Shown: positions 44,125-51,375 of the stretch, one piece after another | How positions within the stretch are numbered: the stretch's first letter is position 1 | How the letters are laid out: each line of letters opens with the position of its first letter | Assembly: GCA_016213645.1 (NCBI GenBank) | Contig: JACQZY010000022.1 | Coordinates: 1-51,761, forward strand | Source of the DNA: Actinomycetota bacterium | GTDB taxonomy: Bacteria; Actinomycetota; Thermoleophilia; Solirubrobacterales; JACPNS01 | Length of the DNA stretch: 51,761 nucleotides | Direction: 5' to 3' | The notes under the pieces: model-generated | What the model was told of the DNA's origin: nothing | The model's database searches: none | The model's input: the letters and a program-made list of their open reading frames with translations, nothing else | Made by a program: the position numbers and the translations under genes

Positions 44125-45219
44125 TTACGCGGGCAACGGCACTGCCAGCAAGGCGGGCCACGTGACCTGATCGATCCGCCCGGAGAGCGGCAGGCCCTGC
44201 TGTTGCTGAAAGCCTTGCAGGATCAACTTCATCTCCGCATCGAACTCGCCGTCAACGTCCAGTTGCTGACCGGCGGCCACGAGATGCATCTGAGCCCAGC
44301 GCACCAGGTCGCCCTTCGCGCCCTGCGCGAGCTCCGGGTATGCCGGCGGCACGGCGCGAACGGTGGAGCGGCGAAGCTTGCGGCGCAGCGCGATCCAGGC
44401 GTCGCGGCGGGTGTCGGTCCACACCCACCAGCTGTAGCCGCGGGCGCCGTAGAGCCGGGCCTGCTTGCGAAACTCGATCACCTGTGCGGCGCTGACACCG
44501 CCGTAGGTTTGGCCGAGCGGACGGATCGCACGGCCGTAGACCTGGCTGGAACCATATGTGTGGGCGAAGACCTCGGAAACCGGCTTGCCGAAGGCCTTGA
44601 AGTACATCTGCGGCAGGTTCCAGGTCGCGCCTCCGGGACCGAGAAAGACGCTGTACGGAAGCGTCGGGTGGTAATCGGGATAGGCGTAGCTGGTGAGCGC
44701 GAGCGGGTAGTCGGGCCCGATTCGCGCGCGCAGCGTGGTGATGTAGGTCTGGGCGGCGTCGTAGCGGTTGCCGTACTCGCGCTCGGCGTCGATCACCAGA
44801 CAGTCGGCACCGGCGGTCACGGCGCGGGCGGCCGCGTCCGCTTCGGCCGCAGGGTCGGAGCCGTAGACGTACTGCCACGCGCATACGCGCAGCCCCGCGG
44901 ACTTCAGCGACGCTGCCGCGAGGTCGAACTGCTGCCAGTAGTTGACACCGTCGCCGCTCTTGATGAAAAGCGTGCGCACCTTCGCGCGCCTGGCCTTGCG
45001 TGCAATCCGCGCGACGTCTCCGCCCTCGGTCTTGGATACGTACCAGATCCACATGCCTTGGGTGTTGAACGGGGAGGCTGCGGCCGAGGCGCGCTGCGGC
45101 GTGGCAAGGGCGATCGACGATGCAACCAACGCCACGATCGCCGACGCGGTGATCGCTGCGGCAAGTCTGTTGCACCGGAGGCGACGGCGACGTGGATTTC
45201 GGTTGTCGGCGGTGTTCAC
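44125..45219 (-). CDS. Secreted TIM-barrel protein with peptidoglycan-binding domain
   Basis: A 364-residue exported protein. A basic start (RNPRRRRLRCNR) and a hydrophobic helix (AAAITASAIVALVASSIALA) form a signal peptide with probable cleavage after RASAAA. A glycosidase-like TIM barrel follows: GMWIWYVSKTEGGDV, LFIKSGDG, VCAWQYVYG, and DCLVIDAEREYGNR, where Asp/Glu could be catalytic. The last 65 residues are a PG_binding_1 domain (GAKGDLVRWAQMHLVAAG...VDGEFDAEMKLILQGFQQQQGL). It probably acts on or binds the cell wall. The GTG at 45219 follows GGGAAG; the longer frame to 45567 is built from hairpin repeats and is not coding. Confidence 0.8.
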   Translation of the reverse strand: MNTADNRNPRRRRLRCNRLAAAITASAIVALVASSIALATPQRASAAASPFNTQGMWIWYVSKTEGGDVARIARKARRAKVRTLFIKSGDGVNYWQQFDLAAASLKSAGLRVCAWQYVYGSDPAAEADAAARAVTAGADCLVIDAEREYGNRYDAAQTYITTLRARIGPDYPLALTSYAYPDYHPTLPYSVFLGPGGATWNLPQMYFKAFGKPVSEVFAHTYGSSQVYGRAIRPLGQTYGGVSAAQVIEFRKQARLYGARGYSWWVWTDTRRDAWIALRRKLRRSTVRAVPPAYPELAQGAKGDLVRWAQMHLVAAGQQLDVDGEFDAEMKLILQGFQQQQGLPLSGRIDQVTWPALLAVPLPA

Positions 45220-45291
45220 AAGTCTTCCCAAATGAAACACCAGACTATGGAGGTTGTCGCGGACCAGTGCCGCAAGCGGCAGCGTGGCGAC

Positions 45292-45575
45292 TGCTGCGGA
45301 GAGACTGCAGCGGAGCCAGTGCAGCGGAGCCAGCAGTGCAGCGGAGCCAGACTCCGCTGAGCAGTGCAGCGGAGCCAGACTCCGCTGCAGAAAAGCCCAT
45401 TGGAATGCGGCATTGACAAAAGGGTCCGCCACGATCGCCGCTTTACCAAGCCAGATTCTGCAGCGGAGTCTGGCTCCGCTGCATGCCTGGCTCCGCTGCA
45501 CTCTCCGCTCCGCTGCGCTCTCCGCCGTGCTGGTTTCGCTGCGGCTCCGGCTCCGCTGCGGCTCCACAGCGCTCG
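45292..45575. repeat. Hairpin repeat cluster D with 28-bp inverted repeat
   Basis: The 499-bp gap between the divergent secreted-protein and dehydrogenase genes is dominated by the GCAGCGGAG-N5-CTCCGCTGC repeat, with about ten full or half copies. Two perfect copies, 45365-45392 and 45456-45483, are exact inverted repeats of each other over 28 bases and bracket 63 bp of unrelated sequence, like a miniature element with terminal inverted repeats. To the right the copies decay into GGCTCCGCTGC half units. It lies upstream of both neighbouring genes, so here it cannot serve as their terminator. Confidence 0.85.
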
Positions 45576-45683
45576 ATTGCTCGCGGCTTCGCCCTGACCG
45601 CCCCCGGCGTCGCTGCCGGGGGCGGTCGATGGACGGGATCCGATTGGCGCTCGAATGCGCTCGGCACGAAGGATATAGTCGCG

Positions 45684-45699
45684 GAATGACGCGTCATTC
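45684..45699. promoter_or_regulatory. Perfect 16-bp palindrome upstream of the short-chain dehydrogenase
   Basis: GAATGACGCGTCATTC is its own reverse complement and ends 19 bp before the ATG at 45719. A TATAGT hexamer at 45674-45679 lies just upstream, so the palindrome covers the likely transcription start and would suit a repressor such as a TetR-type dimer. Half of it recurs at 12991. No regulator gene is adjacent. Confidence 0.6.
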
Positions 45700-45718
45700 T
45701 GTATAGCCGGAGGCCTGA

Positions 45719-46549
45719 ATGAGAGCAGCAAATATCGACCTGCAAGACGCAAGCATCGCGATCACCGGCGGCGGTCGTGGCATCGGCCTGTCCACCGCGC
45801 GGGCCTTCGCCGAGCGCGGTGCCAAGGTCTACCTGGGCGACATCGACGTTGAAGCGGCCCAACGCGCCGCCGCCTCAATCGGCGAGCCGGCCACCGCCCT
45901 ACCGCTGGACGTCACAGACCGCGAATCCGTCGACAGCTTCGTCGCCGCAATCCTTCACGACGCCGACCGAATCGACGTACTGGTCAACAACGCCGGCATC
46001 ATGCCCACCGGCCGCTTCCTCGACGAAAGCGACGCGCTCAGCCACAAACAGGTGGAGATCAATCTGATGGGCCCGATCCACGGCATGAAAGCCGTGTTGC
46101 CGGGGATGATCGACCAGGGCCGCGGCCACATCGTCAACGTTGCCTCGATGCTCGGCAAAGTTCACGCGCCAGGGCTTGCCACCTACGTCGCCACCAAGCA
46201 CGCCATCGTCGGCCTGAGCGACTGCGTCCGCGACGAGCTGGACGGCACCGGCGTAACGCTGACGACGATCCTGCCGACCGCCGTCAAGACGGAACTGGTC
46301 GCGGGTCTACCGATCGGTGGGCTGTTTGCGGTCCCGCCGGAACGGGTGGCCGAGGCGATCGTGGCAAGCGTGGGGCACCGGCGGGCAGAGGTGGCGGTGC
46401 CTCGGTGGATGGCGGGGTATTCGCTGGTGAAGGCGGTTACGCCGGGGGCCGCGATGCGGAGCGCCCGGCGTCGGCTCGGTGCCGGGCGATTGATGGATCC
46501 GGTCGACGGCGAGTCACGCAGGCAATATCAGACTCGAATCGAGAACTAG
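45719..46549 (+). CDS. Short-chain dehydrogenase/reductase (SDR)
   Basis: A 276-residue classical SDR. The nucleotide-binding motif is TGGGRGIG; LGDIDVEAA suggests NAD preference because an acidic residue ends strand 2. VNNAGIMPTG, Ser in NVASM and the catalytic pair in YVATK follow. The extended C-terminus (about 40 residues, RWMAGYSLVKAVTPGAAMRS) may contact the membrane, as in lipid-acting SDRs. The substrate is unknown. The ATG has GGAGG seven bases upstream. A perfect palindrome in the promoter suggests repression by an unlinked regulator. Confidence 0.9.
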   Translation: MRAANIDLQDASIAITGGGRGIGLSTARAFAERGAKVYLGDIDVEAAQRAAASIGEPATALPLDVTDRESVDSFVAAILHDADRIDVLVNNAGIMPTGRFLDESDALSHKQVEINLMGPIHGMKAVLPGMIDQGRGHIVNVASMLGKVHAPGLATYVATKHAIVGLSDCVRDELDGTGVTLTTILPTAVKTELVAGLPIGGLFAVPPERVAEAIVASVGHRRAEVAVPRWMAGYSLVKAVTPGAAMRSARRRLGAGRLMDPVDGESRRQYQTRIEN

Positions 46550-46826
46550 TTCACGTAATCCGGATACCGCGGATGAATCCGAAGCATCGGAATTGAGGCG
46601 CCAGGCCTTCGCGAGAACGCCGGCGGGGGACAAGCTCTCGAACGAAGCGCTTTCGCCGATGTAGCTGAGGTGTGTGCGCTTGGTTGTGTCCAGTGAGTCG
46701 GCGCTCGACAAATCGTCTTCGGTCGACGAGTCTTCGCGGTGCTGTTTCTCGAACTTCTCGTACGTTCGAAGTGCAACTTCGAAGTCAACGCCGGCACGAA
46801 GAAGTTTCTCAGAATCGTTACGCTTC
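46514..46826 (-). pseudogene. Possible 5'-truncated gene remnant
   Basis: On the minus strand one frame stays open from just inside the toxin-operon palindrome to a stop at 46514, and its translation looks protein-like (SEKLLRAGVDFEVALRTYEKF, then an acidic Ser-rich stretch, then YIGESASFESLSPAGVLAKAWR). It has no ATG or GTG in the first half and begins after a TAG beside the operator. It may be the tail of a gene cut by arrival of the toxin-antitoxin island. No homologue is recognised. It overlaps the dehydrogenase stop. The evidence is weak. Confidence 0.25.
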
Positions 46827-46832
46827 TGTCGC

Positions 46833-46849
46833 TATATTGTAATACAATA
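46833..46849. promoter_or_regulatory. 17-bp palindromic operator of the toxin-antitoxin operon
   Basis: ATATTGTA-A-TACAATAT is a perfect palindrome around one central base, 17 bp before the toxin start. It contains a TACAAT -10-like hexamer (46842-46847). A/T-rich palindromes over the promoter are the usual autoregulatory sites of ribbon-helix-helix antitoxins, one of which is encoded in this operon. Confidence 0.7.
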
Positions 46850-46866
46850 TTAGATAGATTCAAGCG

Positions 46867-47154
46867 GTGGACCTCCGGTTTGCCCGTTCAGCGACGAAGC
46901 ACCGCATTTCGCGGCGGCGGTCCGCACACGTGATAATCGAGTCGAAGGTGAGATTTGAGGTGACCCAGCCTCTGTGCACGAAGTCCGAATTCGACCGTCG
47001 GCTGCTATTTGTCGGCGACGATCCCGACGGAGTCGCGCTTGAGGTGATGGCGATCGAACTCGATGCGGAGGAGGCATTGCTCGTGATCCACGCGATGCCT
47101 CTTCGCGATCGATACCGGCCGTATTACGAAAGAGTGAAGCTATGGACGAAATGA
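46867..47154 (+). CDS. Toxin-like protein of a type II toxin-antitoxin module
   Basis: A 95-residue protein: an N-terminal basic segment with RSATKHRISRRRSAHVI, then a small beta-rich domain with LLFVGDDPDGVALEVMAIELDAEEALLVIHAMPLR. This order (R.A.KH.I, then a strand pair around L..G.D..G..LEV, then VIHAMPLR) matches small proteins of actinobacteria that precede ribbon-helix-helix antitoxins; the fold may be BrnT/RelE-like. Toxicity is therefore inferred from pattern and pairing. The GTG at 46867 has no clear ribosome binding site. The end overlaps the antitoxin gene by 13 bp, and an operator palindrome lies just upstream. Confidence 0.65.
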   Translation: MDLRFARSATKHRISRRRSAHVIIESKVRFEVTQPLCTKSEFDRRLLFVGDDPDGVALEVMAIELDAEEALLVIHAMPLRDRYRPYYERVKLWTK

Positions 47155-47411
47155 GAACCAAGTCGGGAACGCGTCTCAGCGAAGCACGGATCGACCAACT
47201 CGCAAACGAGGCCGAGACCGGTTACGACCTTTCGAAAGCGGAGATTCGCGGCCCCGGACGCCCCTCACTGGGGGTCGGCCCGTCAAAGCATCTTCAGGTG
47301 CGAATCGAGGCGAACCTCGACGCATCCCTTCGCAGTCGCGCGGCCGCCGAAGGTCGCTCGATCAGCGAGATCGCGCGCGACGCGTTGCGCGCATACGTCA
47401 GTGGGCAGTGA
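47142..47411 (+). CDS. Ribbon-helix-helix (CopG-like) antitoxin
   Basis: An 89-residue protein. The C-terminal half is a ribbon-helix-helix: strand HLQVRIEANLD, then SLRSRAAAEGRSISEIARDALRAYV as two helices. The preceding GRPSLGVGPS is typical of actinobacterial antitoxins of this class. The N-terminal part (RLSEARIDQLANEAETGYD) probably wraps the toxin. It should bind the palindrome at 46833 and repress the operon. The ATG at 47142 has GAAAGAG seven bases upstream; an ATG at 47151 overlapping the toxin stop (ATGA) is an alternative. The third gene begins at or within 16 bp of its stop. Confidence 0.8.
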   Translation: MDEMRTKSGTRLSEARIDQLANEAETGYDLSKAEIRGPGRPSLGVGPSKHLQVRIEANLDASLRSRAAAEGRSISEIARDALRAYVSGQ

Positions 47412-47415
47412 CGAA

Positions 47416-48186
47416 ATGGGTGGCCGAATGGCGCACAGCGGATCGCGAAAAAACGGAGTCCAGATACTCGAGCATAAATTCACGGACCTGGTCGATCCTG
47501 AGGACGATTTCGACGCGTGGTTCGTGTGCTGGTGCATCGTCCAGCAGCGTTTTCTCACTCTCCGCTCGATCTATCTGCGCTTGAAGGTCGATGATGACTC
47601 GGACCTCAACGAGGAAGATGCCAATGAGACGCGAATGCTTTTCAACTCGCTCTCGGCCGCATTCTTATACGAAGTACTCCGCCTGGTTAGGACTCGCCAC
47701 TTTTTCAGCGAGCAATTCGCCAACGGTCCCAACGGCCCGTGGAACGAAGTCCAAGCGGCGATCGATGACCTAGAAACGACGGTTTTTTCGGCGCTGGGCG
47801 AGCACGAAGGCAAAAAGATACTGAAGGACCAACGCAACGCGGTATTTCACGTCCAGATCGAATGGAACGAAACTCAGACCGAGCCGAAGGTCAAGCCCTG
47901 GCCGGAGCTTAGGAGTTCGTTGATGAAGGTGGCGTCAGAAGACGTCGTTCACACAATCGTTGTCGGCGACACGGTCGGCACGACGAAGCTCTCGTTCACC
48001 CGGCACGTCGAAGCGTGGCTGCTGAGAACAGCAGTCGCGAAAGATGTCGACGATGCCGAATTTGCCAAACGACTCAAGGCCTTTCTCCCCGCCATATTAG
48101 ATTCAATCGGAGCGCTCGACACCGTGATGATGAGCATGGTTCGATTTCAGTTGGCGCGCAAGGGGCTCGCAAACGGCTCGGCGTAG
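47416..48186 (+). CDS. Predicted HEPN-like protein in the toxin-antitoxin operon
   Basis: A protein of about 256 residues, largely alpha-helical. The segment KDQRNAVFHVQIEW (about 138-151) contains RNAVFH, which fits the Rx4-6H motif of HEPN ribonucleases, including the polar residue after Arg. A long helical pair precedes it (ETRMLFNSLSAAFLYEVLRLV), as expected for HEPN. No transmembrane helix or second catalytic motif is visible. Starts are uncertain: GTG at 47401 overlapping the antitoxin stop, ATG at 47416, or ATG at 47428. Base composition is clearly lower in GC than the flanking genes, suggesting transfer together with the toxin-antitoxin pair. HEPN assignment rests on one motif and helicity. 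Confidence 0.6.
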   Translation: MGGRMAHSGSRKNGVQILEHKFTDLVDPEDDFDAWFVCWCIVQQRFLTLRSIYLRLKVDDDSDLNEEDANETRMLFNSLSAAFLYEVLRLVRTRHFFSEQFANGPNGPWNEVQAAIDDLETTVFSALGEHEGKKILKDQRNAVFHVQIEWNETQTEPKVKPWPELRSSLMKVASEDVVHTIVVGDTVGTTKLSFTRHVEAWLLRTAVAKDVDDAEFAKRLKAFLPAILDSIGALDTVMMSMVRFQLARKGLANGSA

Positions 48187-48209
48187 CGGTCGGCCCCCTC
48201 CCCGGCCGC

Positions 48210-48989
48210 TCACCTGTAAGTCAACAACCCCCGCCCCTCGCCCTCAAAATGCGAGTGGTCGTTAAACGTCACCAGCGACAACCCACTCCGTCCGCTGACC
48301 ACCTTCGTCACGGACGCATTGGCGATCACGCGGTTCAGCTGCATCCAGCCTTCCGCCCCCACGCCCAGCAGGCGTGCCGCGACGGCGCTGATCGGGCCGC
48401 CGGACGTGAAGACCATCGCCGTGCCCTTGCGGCCGAGTTGCTCATCCAGCCGCGTCAAGGCGCTATGAGCGCGGTCCACGAAAGACGTCCAGCTTTCGGC
48501 GTAGGCGTCGTCGTCGCCCGCACCGGACCAGCGTGCCAGGGCTTCGTCGAACATCACCTGAAAGGCACGGCGGGGGTCGCCGCGGCGAGTGAGGTCGGCG
48601 ACCATCACGGTCTTTGACTTGTAGGACGGCTTATGCACCGCAATCACTTGTTCGTGGTCGAACTCGTTCCAACCTCGGTCTTCCAGTTCGGCCCCCGCGC
48701 TGATTCCGGCTCCGGCCGCTCCGTGTGACTCGGCCGAACCACCGCGACCAACCGCTCCGCCGTCGTCGTCCGCCGACGATCCATCGGCGCCCAGTGCCTC
48801 CATCGTGAAATGCGCCGTACGACGGTGGCGGCGCATCTCGCCCGACACCACCAAGTCCACGCTCTCCACCCGTCCGCGCAGTGCCTTGCCGAGCACCGCG
48901 GACTGCCGTTCGCCTAGTTCCGAGAGCCTGTCGTAGTCACCCAGCCCCCACGACGCCTGGCCGTGGCGGATCAGATAAATCACACCCAC
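48210..48989 (-). CDS. Histidine phosphatase superfamily protein
   Basis: A 259-residue phosphatase with the nucleophile motif RHGQ (His9) and the pattern RLSELGERQSAVLG that follows it. Residues about 68-100 are an acidic Gly/Ala/Ser insertion with little complexity. The usual second-half motif VxHGG is VFTSGG here, so the expected second His is replaced by Ser, as in a subset of the family; NASVTKVV ends the domain as usual. The start is GTG at 48989. It is the last gene after an acyl-CoA dehydrogenase and a phosphotransferase, so a phosphorylated acyl intermediate is an attractive substrate, but this is speculative. Confidence 0.85.
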   Translation of the reverse strand: MGVIYLIRHGQASWGLGDYDRLSELGERQSAVLGKALRGRVESVDLVVSGEMRRHRRTAHFTMEALGADGSSADDDGGAVGRGGSAESHGAAGAGISAGAELEDRGWNEFDHEQVIAVHKPSYKSKTVMVADLTRRGDPRRAFQVMFDEALARWSGAGDDDAYAESWTSFVDRAHSALTRLDEQLGRKGTAMVFTSGGPISAVAARLLGVGAEGWMQLNRVIANASVTKVVSGRSGLSLVTFNDHSHFEGEGRGLLTYR

Positions 48990-49056
48990 GGTCAGCCCCG
49001 TTCTGTCGCGAATTGGGCCACTTCCACAGCCGTCCGCCGCCGCACCACGCCCACGG

Positions 49057-50121
49057 TCAGCCCCGCTTCATCACCCGCCGCGCGCGGCGGTGCAGCATGT
49101 GAGTGGCCAGCCAGAAGTGTTTGAAGGCGGGGTTGGTGGTCTGCTTGTCGTGGTAGCGCTTGTAGATCTGCTGGATGATGCCGGCCAGTCGGAACAGTCC
49201 ATAGACCTCGTAAAAGCGAAAGTCGTCGACCGTCAGACCGCTGCGATCGCAGTACAGATCAACCACCTCGCGGCGTGTGAGCATGCCGGGCAGGTTGGTG
49301 GGTTGACGACGAAACATCTGCGCCATGCGGTCGTCATCGGCTTCGATCCAATAGGCCATCATGCTGCCCAGCTCCATCAGCGGGTCACCGATCGTGGCCA
49401 TCTCCCAATCGAGCACGCCGATGATCTTCTGCGGGTCGTCCGGGTCTAGCACGACGTTGTCCAACCGCCAGTCGTTGTGGATGATGCAACTGCGCACGTC
49501 CGGCGGGCGGTTGGCCTCCAGCCACTTCATCACCCTTTCGAAACTCGGCACATTCCAGGTGCGGGCGGCGCGGTAGCGCTTGGACCAGCCGCCGATCTGA
49601 CGTTCCACGTAACCCTCCCCGCGGCCAAGCTCAGCCAGCCCCGCGGCAACAGGATCCACGCCGTGCAAATCCACCAGCCGTTCGATGAAACTGGTCGACA
49701 GCGCGCGGGCGCCTGCCGCGTCAAGCGACATGCCCTCGGGCAATTTGGAACGCAGGATAATCCCGCGGATGCGGTCCATCACGTAGAAGTCCACGTCCAT
49801 CACTGCTCGGTCGTCGCAGAAGGCGACCATCTTCGGCACGTACGGAAACACCGGCGCCAGCTTGGATTGCACCGTGTACTCGCGACGCATGTCGTGGCCG
49901 CTCTTTGGCAACGGGCCAAACGGTGGGCGGCGCAGGATCAGGTCGCGGCCGGGGTAGCTCAGCTGATACGTGAGATTGGACGCGCCGCCGGGAAACTGCT
50001 CTACCAGCGGGTCGCCGGTCAGATCCTTTGTCTGTTGTTTGAGCCAGACGTCTACGGCGGCAACGTCGAAGCTGTCTTCGGCGCGCACTTCGCGCGCTTC
50101 GTCCAGAGTGCTGGAATCCAT
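49057..50121 (-). CDS. Aminoglycoside-phosphotransferase-fold kinase (ACAD10/11 N-terminus/LvaA-like)
   Basis: A 354-residue small-molecule kinase. It has a glycine-rich start FPGGASNLTYQLSY, the Lys/Arg strand DLILRRPP, the catalytic motif IIHNDWRLDNVVLD (HxDxxxxN) near 218-228, and VLDWEMATIGDP for metal binding. This branch of the family is encoded beside acyl-CoA dehydrogenases in many bacteria and is fused to one in animal ACAD10/11; LvaA of Pseudomonas phosphorylates 4-hydroxyacyl-CoA. The dehydrogenase gene lies 21 bp upstream, so the same role is likely here. The ATG is at 50121. It is not an antibiotic-resistance enzyme by context. Confidence 0.88.
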   Translation of the reverse strand: MDSSTLDEAREVRAEDSFDVAAVDVWLKQQTKDLTGDPLVEQFPGGASNLTYQLSYPGRDLILRRPPFGPLPKSGHDMRREYTVQSKLAPVFPYVPKMVAFCDDRAVMDVDFYVMDRIRGIILRSKLPEGMSLDAAGARALSTSFIERLVDLHGVDPVAAGLAELGRGEGYVERQIGGWSKRYRAARTWNVPSFERVMKWLEANRPPDVRSCIIHNDWRLDNVVLDPDDPQKIIGVLDWEMATIGDPLMELGSMMAYWIEADDDRMAQMFRRQPTNLPGMLTRREVVDLYCDRSGLTVDDFRFYEVYGLFRLAGIIQQIYKRYHDKQTTNPAFKHFWLATHMLHRRARRVMKRG

Positions 50122-50142
50122 AGCGTGGGCCGATTCGGCGCG

Positions 50143-51375
50143 TCAGCCGCGGGCGGCGTCGCGGTCGACGTACTTGGCCAGTTCCAGTCGCGCCACCACG
50201 CCGCGGTGCACCTCGTCGGGACCGTCGGCCAGCCGCAGCACACGGGCATGCGTCCACATCGCCGGCAACGCGAACTGATTGGACAGACCCGCGCCGCCGT
50301 GCAACTGGATCGCCATGTCGATCACGCCCTGGGCCATGTTGGGCACGGCCACCTTGATCTGCGAGATCTCCGAAAGCGCGCCCAGAACGCCCTTGGTGTC
50401 GATCAGCCACGCGCATTTGAGCACCAGCAGGCGCGCCTGCTCGATCGCGATACGGGCATCGGCGATGCGTTCGCGGTTACCGCCGAGGTTGGCCAACGGC
50501 TTGCCAAAGGCCACGCGGGAAGTCGCACGCTCACAGGCCATCCGCAGCGCGCGCTCGGCCTGACCGATAAGGCGCATGCAGTGGTGGATGCGGCCCGGAC
50601 CAAGACGCGACTGCGCGATTTCAAAAGCACGACCGGGTCCGCCGATGATCGCGCTGACCGGCAGGCGGACGTTTTCGAAGCTGATCTGACCATGACCCGA
50701 CGGCTCGTCCCAATACCCCATCGTCGTGAGCATGTGATCGATCCGCACGCCCGGCGAGTCCATCGGCACCAGCACCATTGAGTGCTGCGCGTACTTGTGG
50801 GCCGTGGGGTCGGTAAGCGCCATGAAGATCGCAATGTCGCAGTTGGGATAACCGGCGCCGGTGCTCCACCATTTGACGCCGTTTAGCACCACCTCGTCGC
50901 CCTCGATCGTGGCGGTAGCCTCCATGTTGGTGGCGTCACTGGAGGCCACGGCCGGCTCGGTCATGCAGAACACGGAGCGGATGTCTCCGGCCAGCAGCGG
51001 CATCAGCCAGTCGTCCTTCTGCTGTTTGCTGCCGAAGTGGTAGAGCACCTCCATGTTGCCGGTGTCGGGCGCGGAGCAGTTGAAGATCTCAGGGGCCAGG
51101 AACGACTGCCCCATGCGCTCGGCCAGCGGGGCGTACTCCACGTTGGAGAGACCTGCGCCGTACTCGTCGTCGGGCAGGAAGAGGTTCCACAGGCCTTCTG
51201 CGCGGGCCTTCTCTTTGAGCTGCTCAAGCTCGGGCGGCGGCGTCCACTGATAGAGCGGATCGCGCTCGAACATCATCAATCGGGCCTTTTCCTCCTGCTC
51301 CTCGATGTGCTCGCGCATGAAGGCGTCGATGCGCTCGAGGTAGTCCTTTGAGCGGGCGGAGTTTTCGAAGTCCAT
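50143..51375 (-). CDS. Acyl-CoA dehydrogenase, ACAD10/11/LvaC-like
   Basis: A 410-residue flavoprotein. Family segments are VFCMTEPAVASSDATNMEAT, VVLNGVKWWSTGAG, RVAFGKPLANLGG and IQLHGGAGLSNQFALPAMWTHARVLRLADGPDEVHRG. The last block has GPDEVH where ordinary acyl-CoA dehydrogenases have the catalytic Glu in EGT; this is the mark of the ACAD10/11 branch, which acts on 4-phosphoacyl-CoA. With the kinase gene downstream it would convert 4-hydroxyacyl-CoA into a beta-oxidation substrate. The ATG at 51375 follows AAAGGGA at good spacing. It is the first gene of its operon. Confidence 0.9.
   Translation of the reverse strand: MDFENSARSKDYLERIDAFMREHIEEQEEKARLMMFERDPLYQWTPPPELEQLKEKARAEGLWNLFLPDDEYGAGLSNVEYAPLAERMGQSFLAPEIFNCSAPDTGNMEVLYHFGSKQQKDDWLMPLLAGDIRSVFCMTEPAVASSDATNMEATATIEGDEVVLNGVKWWSTGAGYPNCDIAIFMALTDPTAHKYAQHSMVLVPMDSPGVRIDHMLTTMGYWDEPSGHGQISFENVRLPVSAIIGGPGRAFEIAQSRLGPGRIHHCMRLIGQAERALRMACERATSRVAFGKPLANLGGNRERIADARIAIEQARLLVLKCAWLIDTKGVLGALSEISQIKVAVPNMAQGVIDMAIQLHGGAGLSNQFALPAMWTHARVLRLADGPDEVHRGVVARLELAKYVDRDAARG

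Noticed and set aside
45220..45567. N-terminal extension of the secreted TIM-barrel protein
   Set aside because: It is translated hairpin repeat; a signal peptide starts right after the GTG at 45219.
49057..50121. Aminoglycoside resistance kinase
   Set aside because: The fold is shared, but the neighbouring ACAD10/11-type dehydrogenase indicates acyl-CoA metabolism.
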